A program made the translations under genes and the position numbers. DNA of 64,000 nucleotides from Microbacterium sp. LCT-H2 (GTDB lineage: Bacteria > Actinomycetota > Actinomycetes > Actinomycetales > Microbacteriaceae), in NCBI RefSeq assembly GCF_001866135.1, contig NZ_MODW01000003.1:248001-312000 (forward strand), in the 5' to 3' direction. Shown here piece by piece: positions 8,594-15,082 of the stretch. Numbering within the stretch: position 1 is the first letter of the stretch; every line of letters starts with the position of its first letter. A model generated the notes under the pieces. The model was not told the origin of the DNA. It worked only from the letters and a program-made list of their open reading frames with translations, and searched no databases.

Positions 8594-9805
8594 TTACTCG
8601 ATCGCGGCGGTCACGTCGTCGACGAGCTTCTGCCACGTCGTCTGCGGGTCCTCGCCGTTGATGATGGCGGCCTCGGCCACGCCCCAGAACTGCCAGACGG
8701 CGCCCATGGCGGGGATCGCCGGCATGGGGACCGCGTCGGCGCCGACGGCCTGGAAGCCGGCGATGATCGGGTCGGACGCCGCGGTGTCTGCGGCAGCCGT
8801 GAGGGCCGGGAGCACGTTGCCGGCCTTGAACAGCTCCAGCTGCACGTCCTCCGTGCCGAGGTAGTTGACGAGGAAGTCGTTGGCCGCGACCTTGTTCTTC
8901 GACTCGGCGCTCACGAAGAAGCCCTTGACGCCGGCGAACGGCGAGGCCGTCTCCCCCGTCGGGCTCGGGATCGGATCGATCTCGACGTTGATGCCCGCCT
9001 CGGTGGCTGCGCCCACGTTCCACGGGCCGGTCAGCCAGAAGGCAGCGGTGCCGTCGAGGAACTGCTGCTTGGCGATCTCACCGTCGATGTCGGTGTTCAG
9101 CGTGCCGGCCGCGCCCTGCGCACCCAGCCAGTCGGCGAAGGCGAAGCCGCCCTCGCTGCCGAGCTGCAGGTCGGTCGGGTCGTAGCTGCCGCTGTCGTCG
9201 GTGCCGAAGACCGGAGCGCCGAAGGCGGTCTGGAACGGGTACAGGTGGTACGGGTTGCCCTCGGCGCCCTGCTCCACCACGAAGGTGCCCTTCGAGACCA
9301 TGTCGTCGAAGCTCGTCGCGGGCTCGGGGACGAGGTCGGCGTTGCGCAGGACCGCGATGTTCTCGACGGCGTACGGGAGCATGTAGACGGTGCCCTCATA
9401 GGTCGCCGCCTGGAGCGCGACGGGGAGGTAGTCCTCGGAGCTGTCGCCGAGCTCGATCGGCGCGACGACGCCGTTGGTCGAGAGCTCGCCGAGCCAGTCG
9501 TGAGCGCCCATGACCACGTCGGGGCCCTTGCCGGTCGGGACCTGCTGGATGAAGTCGTCCTTCATATCGTCGACGGACTTCCCCACCAGCTTGACCGTGA
9601 CACCGGTCTTCTCCTTGTACGCGTCCGCCGCGCCCTGCAGCGCGTCGACCCGCTCGGCGTCGACCCAGACGGTCAGCGTGCCGCCGCTGTCCCCACCGGA
9701 GGAAGAGTCGTCGCCGCCGGAGCCGGTCGAGCAGCCGGCGAGCGTCAGAGCCGAAACGATGGCGATGGCGCCCGCGGCGACCATGCCCCTCTTGTTCACC
9801 TTCAT
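8594..9805 (-). CDS. malE: Maltose/maltodextrin-binding lipoprotein MalE
   Basis: 403 residues. A lipoprotein signal (MKVNKRG, then a hydrophobic stretch and lipobox LAGC) precedes a Gly/Ser linker. The body matches the cluster-1 solute-binding family: TLTVWVDAERVDALQGAAD, KGPDVVMGAHDWLGELSTNG, the glycan-contact region NPYHLYPFQTAFGAPVFG, and AAFWLTGPWNVG. The lipid anchor is expected for a Gram-positive bacterium. First gene of malE-malF-malG. GAGAGAGG precedes the ATG at a suitable distance. Confidence 0.93.
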   Translation of the reverse strand: MKVNKRGMVAAGAIAIVSALTLAGCSTGSGGDDSSSGGDSGGTLTVWVDAERVDALQGAADAYKEKTGVTVKLVGKSVDDMKDDFIQQVPTGKGPDVVMGAHDWLGELSTNGVVAPIELGDSSEDYLPVALQAATYEGTVYMLPYAVENIAVLRNADLVPEPATSFDDMVSKGTFVVEQGAEGNPYHLYPFQTAFGAPVFGTDDSGSYDPTDLQLGSEGGFAFADWLGAQGAAGTLNTDIDGEIAKQQFLDGTAAFWLTGPWNVGAATEAGINVEIDPIPSPTGETASPFAGVKGFFVSAESKNKVAANDFLVNYLGTEDVQLELFKAGNVLPALTAAADTAASDPIIAGFQAVGADAVPMPAIPAMGAVWQFWGVAEAAIINGEDPQTTWQKLVDDVTAAIE

Positions 9806-9842
9806 TGGTGTGTGCCTCTCTCAGTGCTGAGCGCCTGCAAGA

Positions 9843-9858
9843 CTGCAAGCGCTTACAG
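9843..9858. promoter_or_regulatory. LacI-type operator O1 of malEFG
   Basis: CTGCAAGCGCTTACAG is a near-palindrome centred on the CG core typical of LacI/MalR-family operators. It covers the end of the -10 box and the presumed start point of the malE promoter. No lacI-family gene lies in the window. Confidence 0.75.
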
Positions 9859-9886
9859 TATGCATCGTTTCGAAAGGCGATCACAA
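9857..9886 (-). promoter_or_regulatory. Predicted malE promoter
   Basis: On the minus strand -35 TTGTGA (9881-9886) and -10 CATACT (9857-9862) are 18 bp apart. The -10 overlaps the first LacI-type operator, so repressor binding would block initiation directly. Confidence 0.6.
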
Positions 9887-9934
9887 TCCGCGAGCGCGTT
9901 GATATCAACCCGTGATCGGCGCGGCGAGACTCTC

Positions 9935-9960
9935 CTGATATGAAAACGCTTCCATATCAG
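9935..9960. promoter_or_regulatory. Second dyad operator O2 upstream of malE
   Basis: Perfect 8-bp arms CTGATATG (9935-9942) and CATATCAG (9953-9960) flank AAAACGCTTC, whose AACGCTT core resembles the O1 core. O2 lies upstream of the promoter, about 97 bp from O1 centre to centre, a distance compatible with looping. It ends 15 bp from the stop of the Nudix gene. Confidence 0.65.
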
Positions 9961-9975
9961 CCGATGGTGAGGGCA

Positions 9976-10449
9976 TCAGCGCGCGGTGTCACCGCCAGCA
10001 CGATGCGGTGCATCGCGGATGACGCGATCGATCCAGTCACGCCGCGGCAAGGCGGCGATGGCCTCTCGCGGGAACCAGCCCAGTTCGACGATCTCGTCCA
10101 TGTCCGGTGCCGGGTCGCTGAGCAGCTCGCACTCGTAGGCGACCGTGACGTAGCCGACCTGGTCGCCGTTCGGATAGGTCACCGCCATCGGGTCGCCACC
10201 GTACGCACCGATCAGCCCTGTGATCCGCAGACTCGCTCCCGTCTCTTCGAGGACTTCCCGGACGACCGCGTCCGCGGGCTCTTCACCGGGCTCCACCCCG
10301 CCCCCGAGCAGACTCCACGCCCCGGAGTGCGCGTGCCGGGCCAGCAGGAACCGTTCGCCGTCGCGGATGACGGCGGTGACTCCGGGCAGCAGGAGGAAGT
10401 CGTGTCCGATCCGCGCACGGATCGCCTCGACGTAGGGGGACATCGGCAT
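9976..10449 (-). CDS. Nudix hydrolase
   Basis: 157 residues. The Nudix box runs from GGGVEPGEE through REVLEETGA (about residues 49-71) and has the catalytic REVxEE glutamates that bind Mg2+. The substrate cannot be read from the sequence; a nucleoside diphosphate derivative is likely. The ATG at 10449 is preferred because TAGACT (10456-10461) lies exactly 6 nt upstream, making the gene leaderless. Adjacent to malE but on its own transcript. Confidence 0.9.
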   Translation of the reverse strand: MPMSPYVEAIRARIGHDFLLLPGVTAVIRDGERFLLARHAHSGAWSLLGGGVEPGEEPADAVVREVLEETGASLRITGLIGAYGGDPMAVTYPNGDQVGYVTVAYECELLSDPAPDMDEIVELGWFPREAIAALPRRDWIDRVIRDAPHRAGGDTAR

Positions 10450-10522
10450 CGATGAAGTCTAGGCGCCGGGACGGCGCGCGCCCCGGGGAGCCCGCCCACG
10501 GGACTTTCCGCACCCCCGCGGA

Positions 10523-10528
10523 TACAGT
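10523..10528 (+). promoter_or_regulatory. -10 box of leaderless yajQ
   Basis: TACAGT ends 6 nt before the ATG at 10535, which puts the transcript start on the A of the start codon. There is no Shine-Dalgarno sequence. Confidence 0.6.
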
Positions 10529-10534
10529 TGAGTC

Positions 10535-11023
10535 ATGGCTGACAGTTCCTTTGACATCGTCTCGAAAGTGGATCGCCAGGAGGCCGAGAACGCCCTGAAC
10601 CAGGCGCGCAAAGAGGTGGAGCAGCGCTACGACTTCAAGGGGACCGGCGCTTCGATCGCCTGGAGCGGCGAGCAGATCCTCATCACCGCGAACACCGAGG
10701 AGCGCGCCAACGCCGTCCTCGACGTGTTCCAGTCCAAGCTCATCAAGCGCGGCATCTCGCTGAAGAGCCTCGACTCGGGCGAGCCCTTCGCCAGCGGCAA
10801 GGAGTTCCGCATCCTGTCGAGCCTGAAGGACGGCATCTCCTCCGAGAACGCGAAGAAGATCGGCAAAATCATCCGCGATGAGGGTCCCAAGGGTGTGAAG
10901 AGCCAGATCCAGGGCGACGAGCTGCGCGTGCAGTCCAAGAGCCGCGACGACCTCCAGGCCGTGATCGCGCTCCTCAAGGGCAGCGACCTCGACATCGATC
11001 TGCAGTTCATCAACTACCGCTGA
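10535..11023 (+). CDS. yajQ: YajQ family cyclic-di-GMP-binding protein
   Basis: 162 residues. It begins [20 protein letters not shown] and contains the conserved [29 protein letters not shown] and [12 protein letters not shown] ending of the YajQ/DUF520 family. Members bind cyclic di-GMP or nucleotides and have been proposed as nucleic-acid chaperones. The role here is not established. Leaderless (see the -10 at 10523). Its last 10 bp overlap the convergent DUF4160-like gene. Confidence 0.95.
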   Translation: MADSSFDIVSKVDRQEAENALNQARKEVEQRYDFKGTGASIAWSGEQILITANTEERANAVLDVFQSKLIKRGISLKSLDSGEPFASGKEFRILSSLKDGISSENAKKIGKIIRDEGPKGVKSQIQGDELRVQSKSRDDLQAVIALLKGSDLDIDLQFINYR

Positions 11024-11310
11024 CTGCCCGGGCCGATCTGGGTTTTCTCATCAGGAGTCCGCGAGGAATCCGCGACGTCCAGCGTCGTTGCGGTCGGCCC
11101 GTGATTCTTGTTCCACAGCTCTGTTAGCGATTTGATACGCTTTCGGGCCTCCCGCTCGACTCGGCGCCCCTTCTTAGACCAGCCTTTTGGGAGATCTTGT
11201 TCGATCTCGAAGGTCACCAGGTTCAAGGTGAGTCGCTTCATCGATAGCCCGGGGATTTCGATGTGAGCGTGCGGCGGGTCATGATCGCCAGAGAACACGC
11301 GGAGTGTCAC
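11014..11310 (-). CDS. DUF4160-like protein, surviving 3' part of an interrupted gene
   Basis: 98 residues from a [17 protein letters not shown] matches the HxPPHxHV core of DUF4160 proteins, which are often found in toxin-antitoxin or mobile contexts. A basic helical region follows ([21 protein letters not shown]). Upstream, protein-like sequence (DEEGFVSALTADGVDLGNG) continues in the same frame to an in-frame TAG at 11368-11370, beyond which another open stretch reads on. I therefore suspect the ORF is a remnant. First gene of the lower-GC island; the end overlaps yajQ. Confidence 0.55.
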   Translation of the reverse strand: MTLRVFSGDHDPPHAHIEIPGLSMKRLTLNLVTFEIEQDLPKGWSKKGRRVEREARKRIKSLTELWNKNHGPTATTLDVADSSRTPDEKTQIGPGSQR

Positions 11311-11367
11311 TCCGTTGCCCAGATCGACCCCGTCTGCAGTCAGCGCAGAGACGAAGCCCTCTTCGTC

Positions 11368-11595
11368 CTAAGCGACCGGGTCACCGTCATGCACCCCGTA
11401 ATGGTGCTGGACGATGCCTCGCACTCGGACTGCGATGTGTGCAGGCGTCACCCAACCGCTAGCTAGCGCTTCGTCCCAATCCCGCCGATAGATGGTCTCC
11501 GGCTGATCGTGGCTCTGGCACCAGTGCACCGCGAATGGTCTCGACCGAACCAGCTTCGCGTCTCGTCGGATAGCTTTGGCTCGAACCGCACCCAC
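11368..11595 (-). pseudogene. 5' part of the interrupted DUF4160-like gene
   Basis: 75 codons in the same frame as the downstream DUF4160-like ORF, ending GVHDGDPVA then TAG. The reading frame past the TAG continues smoothly. The simplest reading is one protein of about 195 residues broken by a nonsense codon. The alternatives are two separate small genes or no coding at all. No clear Shine-Dalgarno or -10 precedes its GTG. Confidence 0.4.
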
Positions 11596-11879
11596 GCTCG
11601 CACCTGTTCTGTAGCCCGTCTGGGCAGACCCTTACAGGTTGCGCTCGTAGGGCAACCCATCGGTCGGTCAGCGACTACGTAGACCTGGGTTGGCTGCGGT
11701 CAGGATCGACTGGTGTGGCGCCTTCATGCCATCGAACGGTGGGAGTCTCCTGCAGGTTCTCGCCTGCGCCTCTCGCCGGCGCCTTCCCTCTGCCCTGCCA
11801 CGAGCCCAGCGACAATCGAACATGGCTGCCAACGACATCCCGACCGGACAACGCCTTCTGGCCGAAGAGAGCGCCCGAG
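11596..11879. other. Non-coding stretch within the island
   Basis: 284 bp between the interrupted DUF4160-like gene and the DUF6941-like gene. Overlapping plus-strand ORFs exist (11690-12017) but have unnatural composition and no start signals. I see no RNA gene, repeat or promoter that I can support. Confidence 0.5.
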
Positions 11880-12314
11880 CTATGCGCCCTCTTCTTGGAT
11901 CGCTTTGAATCTCAAATAGGTCAGACGCGTCTCGTTCACGAACAACTCTACTCGGTATGTTCCAGCGCGCGGTATCTCAAGCTCGTGCGAATCGATGGGC
12001 AGCGAAAGCAAATATGAGTCGAACTCAATGGACTTCTTCGCGGGGTCAGGCTGAATATTTACCGCAGTAGTGAACGGATTGATTCCCGAATCAACCCCTG
12101 ACTCGTCAAAGATCTCAATTCGGACAACAGCGTCGAACGATTCTTGAATGCCATCAATCTCAATCGAAACCGCAATGCTGGCGTCGAGTGGACTCGGATA
12201 CTCTTCGCGAGAAATGCGCCCGTGACCAGCATTGACCGCGGTTATCAGCCCGCTTCGGATCGTCGCCGAATCGCACAGGTCGAACATTCGAACCGATACT
12301 GTCGGCTGATTCAT
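11880..12314 (-). CDS. DUF6941-like protein, third gene of a toxin-antitoxin unit
   Basis: 144 residues, beta-rich, without signal or membrane segments. The layout (short VSVRMFDLCDSA start, charged strands, a turn with INPFTTAV, and an ending GTYRVELFVNETRLTYLRFKA) recalls DUF6941, a small immunoglobulin-like fold. That match is tentative. Its ATG overlaps the stop of the upstream XRE gene (ATGA at 12311-12314), so it is made from the same message as the toxin and antitoxin. GC content is well below the neighbouring core genes. Confidence 0.6.
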   Translation of the reverse strand: MNQPTVSVRMFDLCDSATIRSGLITAVNAGHGRISREEYPSPLDASIAVSIEIDGIQESFDAVVRIEIFDESGVDSGINPFTTAVNIQPDPAKKSIEFDSYLLSLPIDSHELEIPRAGTYRVELFVNETRLTYLRFKAIQEEGA

Positions 12315-12811
12315 TGTTTCGCTCCTCGGGGGACTCGGTGCGCTTGCGGTGCAGAGGCATTGGTCTGCTCGGCCGTTGCTGGCGGCTTGATACCTTTGTC
12401 ACTCCGGCCCCACACGAATTGGCTCCCTGGCCGCCTAGCCTCACTCATAATATGGGCGGCACCCGCGCGCCAGTCGTGATCGCGCATGGTAACCGGATAG
12501 ATGGTCGGCGCTCGACGCTCGCGCATCGACGCCGACACCTCACCGCGATACACCGGCACGAGTTCTACCTCAAGATCGAGCACGCCGAGATACTCTGCAA
12601 GCGTCTGCAGAGTCACATTACCGCTCCCGCTGAGAGTGTGCTGAACGGCGGATCGGCGCACGCCGAGTCTCGCAGCGAGCGTCGCCTTCTGCACATTACT
12701 TGCCCGCATTGCGCCATCGATCAACGCCAGAGCACGAAGACGAAGGCGGCTCGCGGCCAATAGAACCGATCGGTCGATCGCCTCCGCCTTTTCGACTTCC
12801 GTCCTAGACAT
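12311..12811 (-). CDS. XRE-family antitoxin-like regulator
   Basis: 166 residues. The helix-turn-helix spans about residues 40-85: KATLAARLGVRRSAVQHTLSG, then NVTLQTLAEYLGVLDLEVELVPV. The C-terminal half is basic and lacks a known domain. I start at the ATG giving MSRTEVEK because AAAGGA lies 9 nt upstream; a GTG at 12838 would add nine residues. It overlaps the toxin stop by 8 bp, the order toxin then antitoxin being that of HigBA. Likely binds both its promoter and the toxin. Confidence 0.75.
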   Translation of the reverse strand: MSRTEVEKAEAIDRSVLLAASRLRLRALALIDGAMRASNVQKATLAARLGVRRSAVQHTLSGSGNVTLQTLAEYLGVLDLEVELVPVYRGEVSASMRERRAPTIYPVTMRDHDWRAGAAHIMSEARRPGSQFVWGRSDKGIKPPATAEQTNASAPQAHRVPRGAKQ

Positions 12812-13256
12812 CTCGGTCAATCCTTTCAATTGCTTCACCCAATTCCAAGTGCTTTCGCGGGAGCTTGCCGCGCGAGGTCTTACTCACTCGCTTCTCGCAC
12901 GCATTGGTCAAACGAACAGCGCGCCTATGGTTGGCTGTAGCTGGCACCTCATAAAAGAGAACTCGATCTTGTTGCGTCTTAATTTCTTGGAGGTTGCCGC
13001 GAAGGTAGTTCAGCTCGCGCGGTGGTTCCAGTTCTCCGTAGATACTGAAAGCCTCGAATCGGACAAGAATGCCGGCGAATCGAATTTGCTTTTTCCTGTC
13101 ATTTGACGAACTCAGTTCGTCGAGGTACGCGTAAACTTGCGGAGGAATGTCTTTGGAGATTGCCTGCTCGATAGTCAAAGCACTCCCATCGGCGTACACC
13201 CACCTTCGACATTCCGCGCAGCTACGATCTCCTCCGAGATTGAATCGTACAGTCAT
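12804..13256 (-). CDS. HigB/RelE-like toxin (Gp49-like)
   Basis: 150 residues. An N-terminal CAEC pair precedes the toxin-like fold: YAYLDELSSSNDRKKQIRF, LNYLRGNLQEIKTQQDRVLFYEV, then RAVRLTNACEKRVSKTSRGKLP, then a final helix HLELGEAIERI. This pattern (Leu-x-x-Asn-Leu-x-Glu-Ile-Lys, then arginine-rich strand, then Lys/Arg-rich segment and helix) is that of phage-Gp49/HigB ribosome-dependent mRNases. The exact catalytic residues cannot be fixed by eye. Its ATG overlaps a 48-codon ORF upstream. Confidence 0.65.
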   Translation of the reverse strand: MTVRFNLGGDRSCAECRRWVYADGSALTIEQAISKDIPPQVYAYLDELSSSNDRKKQIRFAGILVRFEAFSIYGELEPPRELNYLRGNLQEIKTQQDRVLFYEVPATANHRRAVRLTNACEKRVSKTSRGKLPRKHLELGEAIERIDRDV

Positions 13257-13399
13257 GACTGTACCTCACGATCCTTGAGAACTTGCTCGAGCCCGCGTGA
13301 GAGACACATGCCTTGTTCGAGAACGCCGTTCATTCTGGGCTCCGCAGCGGTGTGCCCGACATCTCCGCGCATCCGGGCGGTCCAGTGGGGTTCCATCAT
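13253..13399 (-). CDS. 48-residue ORF linking hipA remnant to toxin
   Basis: An open frame of 48 codons starting ATG ATG. Its start overlaps the stop of the hipA remnant (ATGA at 13396-13399) and its stop overlaps the toxin start (ATGA at 13253-13256). The product begins MMEPHWTARMRGD and ends in a helical, Leu/Glu-rich stretch (LEQGMCLSRGLEQVLKDREV). No family recognised. The double four-base overlap suggests real translational coupling, but a chance ORF cannot be excluded. Confidence 0.45.
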   Translation of the reverse strand: MMEPHWTARMRGDVGHTAAEPRMNGVLEQGMCLSRGLEQVLKDREVQS

Positions 13400-13710
13400 G
13401 AACGCATGCTATCTGGATGGCCGAGGCGTCCCAGCGCCTGGCGCAAGAACTCGTCAAGCCGGCGGCCGGCTGCGCGATTCTGCACCTTCCGACCCCAGGT
13501 GTCGGGGGCCGAGTCTCCGAAGGGATTGTTGGGAAGGAGCGGTTGGGCGCCAGGAAACAGGCCCAGAGCGGGGGCCAACTCGAACGCCGTCCGCATGCGC
13601 AGGTATCCAGAGTCATACTCGAATGAGCCTGAGGCCCGAGTGCGATAGATCTTGCCCGCAAGGACCTCGCTCCCGTTGACAACGGTCGTGACATCGTAGA
13701 CGTCAACCAT
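13396..13710 (-). pseudogene. hipA: Truncated HipA kinase, N-terminal fragment
   Basis: 104 codons. The HipA N-terminal subdomain is clear: GSFEYDSGYL, LLPNNPFGDSAPDTWGRKV and AAGRRLDEF. After RRLDEF the sequence leaves the family (LRQALGRLG...) and stops. Full HipA proteins are about 400-440 residues, and the ATP-binding and catalytic motifs of the kinase are all missing, so no kinase activity is possible. It overlaps hipB by 8 bp, the normal hipBA arrangement. Probably a deletion remnant. Confidence 0.75.
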
Positions 13711-14008
13711 CGGAGCGCACCCGTACGCGTTCGGGGAGCTTCTCATCCGCCATGAGGCGCCCCCGCTCGGTATTGAACGGATCACTGGCCGCGACGACCG
13801 CATCCATGAGCCCGAGAACGCGCATGACTCGGAGCGTTACCTCGAGAGTCGTGCCTTCGCCGTTCTCAAGCCGGCTGATCGTCTGAGGAGTAGTTCCGGC
13901 CCGCTCAGCGACCATCTTGGCGGTAAGACCCAGCAACTTGCGCTGGATCGCGAGGTTCTGCCCTATCGTGCGCACTGCGCGCTTCACGGGGATGGGTGTC
14001 ATGGCCAT
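13703..14008 (-). CDS. hipB: HipB-like XRE regulator
   Basis: 101 residues. The helix-turn-helix lies at about residues 24-70: RKLLGLTAKMVAERAGTTPQTISRLENGEGTTLEVTLRVMRVLG, typical of HipB antitoxins. It appears intact although its HipA partner is truncated. A perfect 11-bp-arm palindrome lies 9 bp before the ATG, so it probably still controls the whole overlapping gene chain down to the DUF6941-like gene. Confidence 0.8.
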   Translation of the reverse strand: MAMTPIPVKRAVRTIGQNLAIQRKLLGLTAKMVAERAGTTPQTISRLENGEGTTLEVTLRVMRVLGLMDAVVAASDPFNTERGRLMADEKLPERVRVRSDG

Positions 14009-14016
14009 GCGATTAG

Positions 14017-14055
14017 TTTAGATCACTAAATAGTGATCTAAAAGTACTTTAGATC
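14017..14055. promoter_or_regulatory. HipB-type operator
   Basis: Perfect palindrome TTTAGATCACT (14017-14027), AAAT, AGTGATCTAAA (14032-14042), followed by a third half-site TTTAGATC at 14048-14055. It sits directly upstream of hipB in the only strongly AT-rich patch nearby, where the promoter must be. Autoregulation by HipB is the natural inference. Confidence 0.8.
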
Positions 14056-14060
14056 CGAAT

Positions 14061-14449
14061 AGTTAGACAGGAAGTTTCACGCATCTTTTCCCCGGTCAAC
14101 GCATACCGAGATATCGGTGTTCTTCGTCGAGACTGGAAGCGGTCGTGATTGGTCACGACTCCGACGCCATCCCCGCCCGACACCCGATCGCCGCGGTGGA
14201 TGCGCTTCGAGGATGCCACGCCGACTCAGGGGAGGGAGCGGCGCGGGCCCTCGAAGCTCGCGTCGGCCTGGGATCTGCCGACGTCGCACGCCGACCGGTC
14301 CCGGGTTCATGACAGGCCTCCCCGCCCGCTGCGCGCCCCCACGCGGATCGGCCCCCCGAGGAGGCAGGACGGCAATCCTGCGACCGCCGCGCCCCTCCCA
14401 CCCGAGAGTGGACGCCGGTGGCAGACCAAGAACGACCGGGGGCTGGGCC
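14061..14449. other. Intergenic region at the right edge of the island
   Basis: About 390 bp without a supportable gene. It marks the change from AT-rich island DNA to GC-rich core DNA. Small palindromes are seen: ACCGA-GATA-TCGGT (14105-14118) and GTCGTGA-TTGG-TCACGAC (14142-14159). The latter is a candidate operator for the adjacent GntR gene. I see no tRNA or integrase and no attachment-site repeat I can prove. Confidence 0.5.
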
Positions 14450-15082
14450 ATGGGGCAGATCGAGTCGAAGAGCATCGGAGAGAACAAGCAGCTGCTGGCG
14501 GATGAGGTGTTCCACCACATCGGGCGGCTGATCACGGAGGGAGAGTTCGCCGAAGGCGACCGGATCCGGGACGTCGACGTGGCGGACGAGCTCCACGTCT
14601 CGCGGACGCCCGTGCGCGAAGCGCTCCAGCGTTTGGAGCGACTGGGACTGGTGACGATGTACCCGAGCCGGTACACGGAGGTGACGACGGTCACGCCTCA
14701 GGTGATGGCCGAATCGCTGGAGTTCGCCGGCTACCAGGGCGGCATCACGGCGCGGATGGCGGTGCCGAGACTGAGCGCCGTCCAACGCGAGCGGGCGCTG
14801 GAGCTCATCGCGCGGATGCAGGGCTCGCTCACCGACGGCGCGTCCACGGCGCGGGCGCGGTGGGCCGTCTTCGCCTACCTCGCCGACCACAGCGGGAACC
14901 GCCAGCACCGGATGCTCATCGATGATGTCGCCGTCGCCGTGACCCGGAACCTGCGCGGGTGGGTGGTGCGTGCCGGCGACCGCGAGCGGATACGACAGGT
15001 CTATGCGGATTTCGCCGAGGCGGTGCGCACCGGCGACGGCGATGAGGCGGAGCGTCTCGCACGCGCGATGTACTACGTCTGA
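14450..15082 (+). CDS. GntR-family transcriptional regulator
   Basis: 210 residues. The winged helix is residues about 15-75: ADEVFHHIGRLITEGEFAEGDRIRDVDVADELHVSR followed by TPVREALQRLERLGLV. The C-terminal half is helical and fits an FCD-like effector domain, although the usual His/Asp metal ligands are not obvious. I chose the ATG giving MGQIESKS, where the domain begins; upstream in-frame sequence has shadow-like composition. Convergent with the hydrolase gene (10-bp overlap). Confidence 0.85.
   Translation: MGQIESKSIGENKQLLADEVFHHIGRLITEGEFAEGDRIRDVDVADELHVSRTPVREALQRLERLGLVTMYPSRYTEVTTVTPQVMAESLEFAGYQGGITARMAVPRLSAVQRERALELIARMQGSLTDGASTARARWAVFAYLADHSGNRQHRMLIDDVAVAVTRNLRGWVVRAGDRERIRQVYADFAEAVRTGDGDEAERLARAMYYV

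Noticed and set aside
6836-9943. A 1035-codon open frame antisense to malEFG
   Set aside because: Shadow of the mal genes; no start signal, no domain, extreme composition.
9976-10449. Alternative start at the second ATG of the Nudix gene
   Set aside because: The first ATG lies exactly 6 nt after TAGACT, the leaderless spacing used throughout.
11690-12017. Overlapping plus-strand ORFs in the island
   Set aside because: Three short frames overlap one another, none has a start signal or natural composition, and they run into the DUF6941-like gene.
11014-14060. Island flanked by attachment sites
   Set aside because: Composition supports foreign DNA, but I found no integrase, tRNA target or matching direct repeats at both ends.
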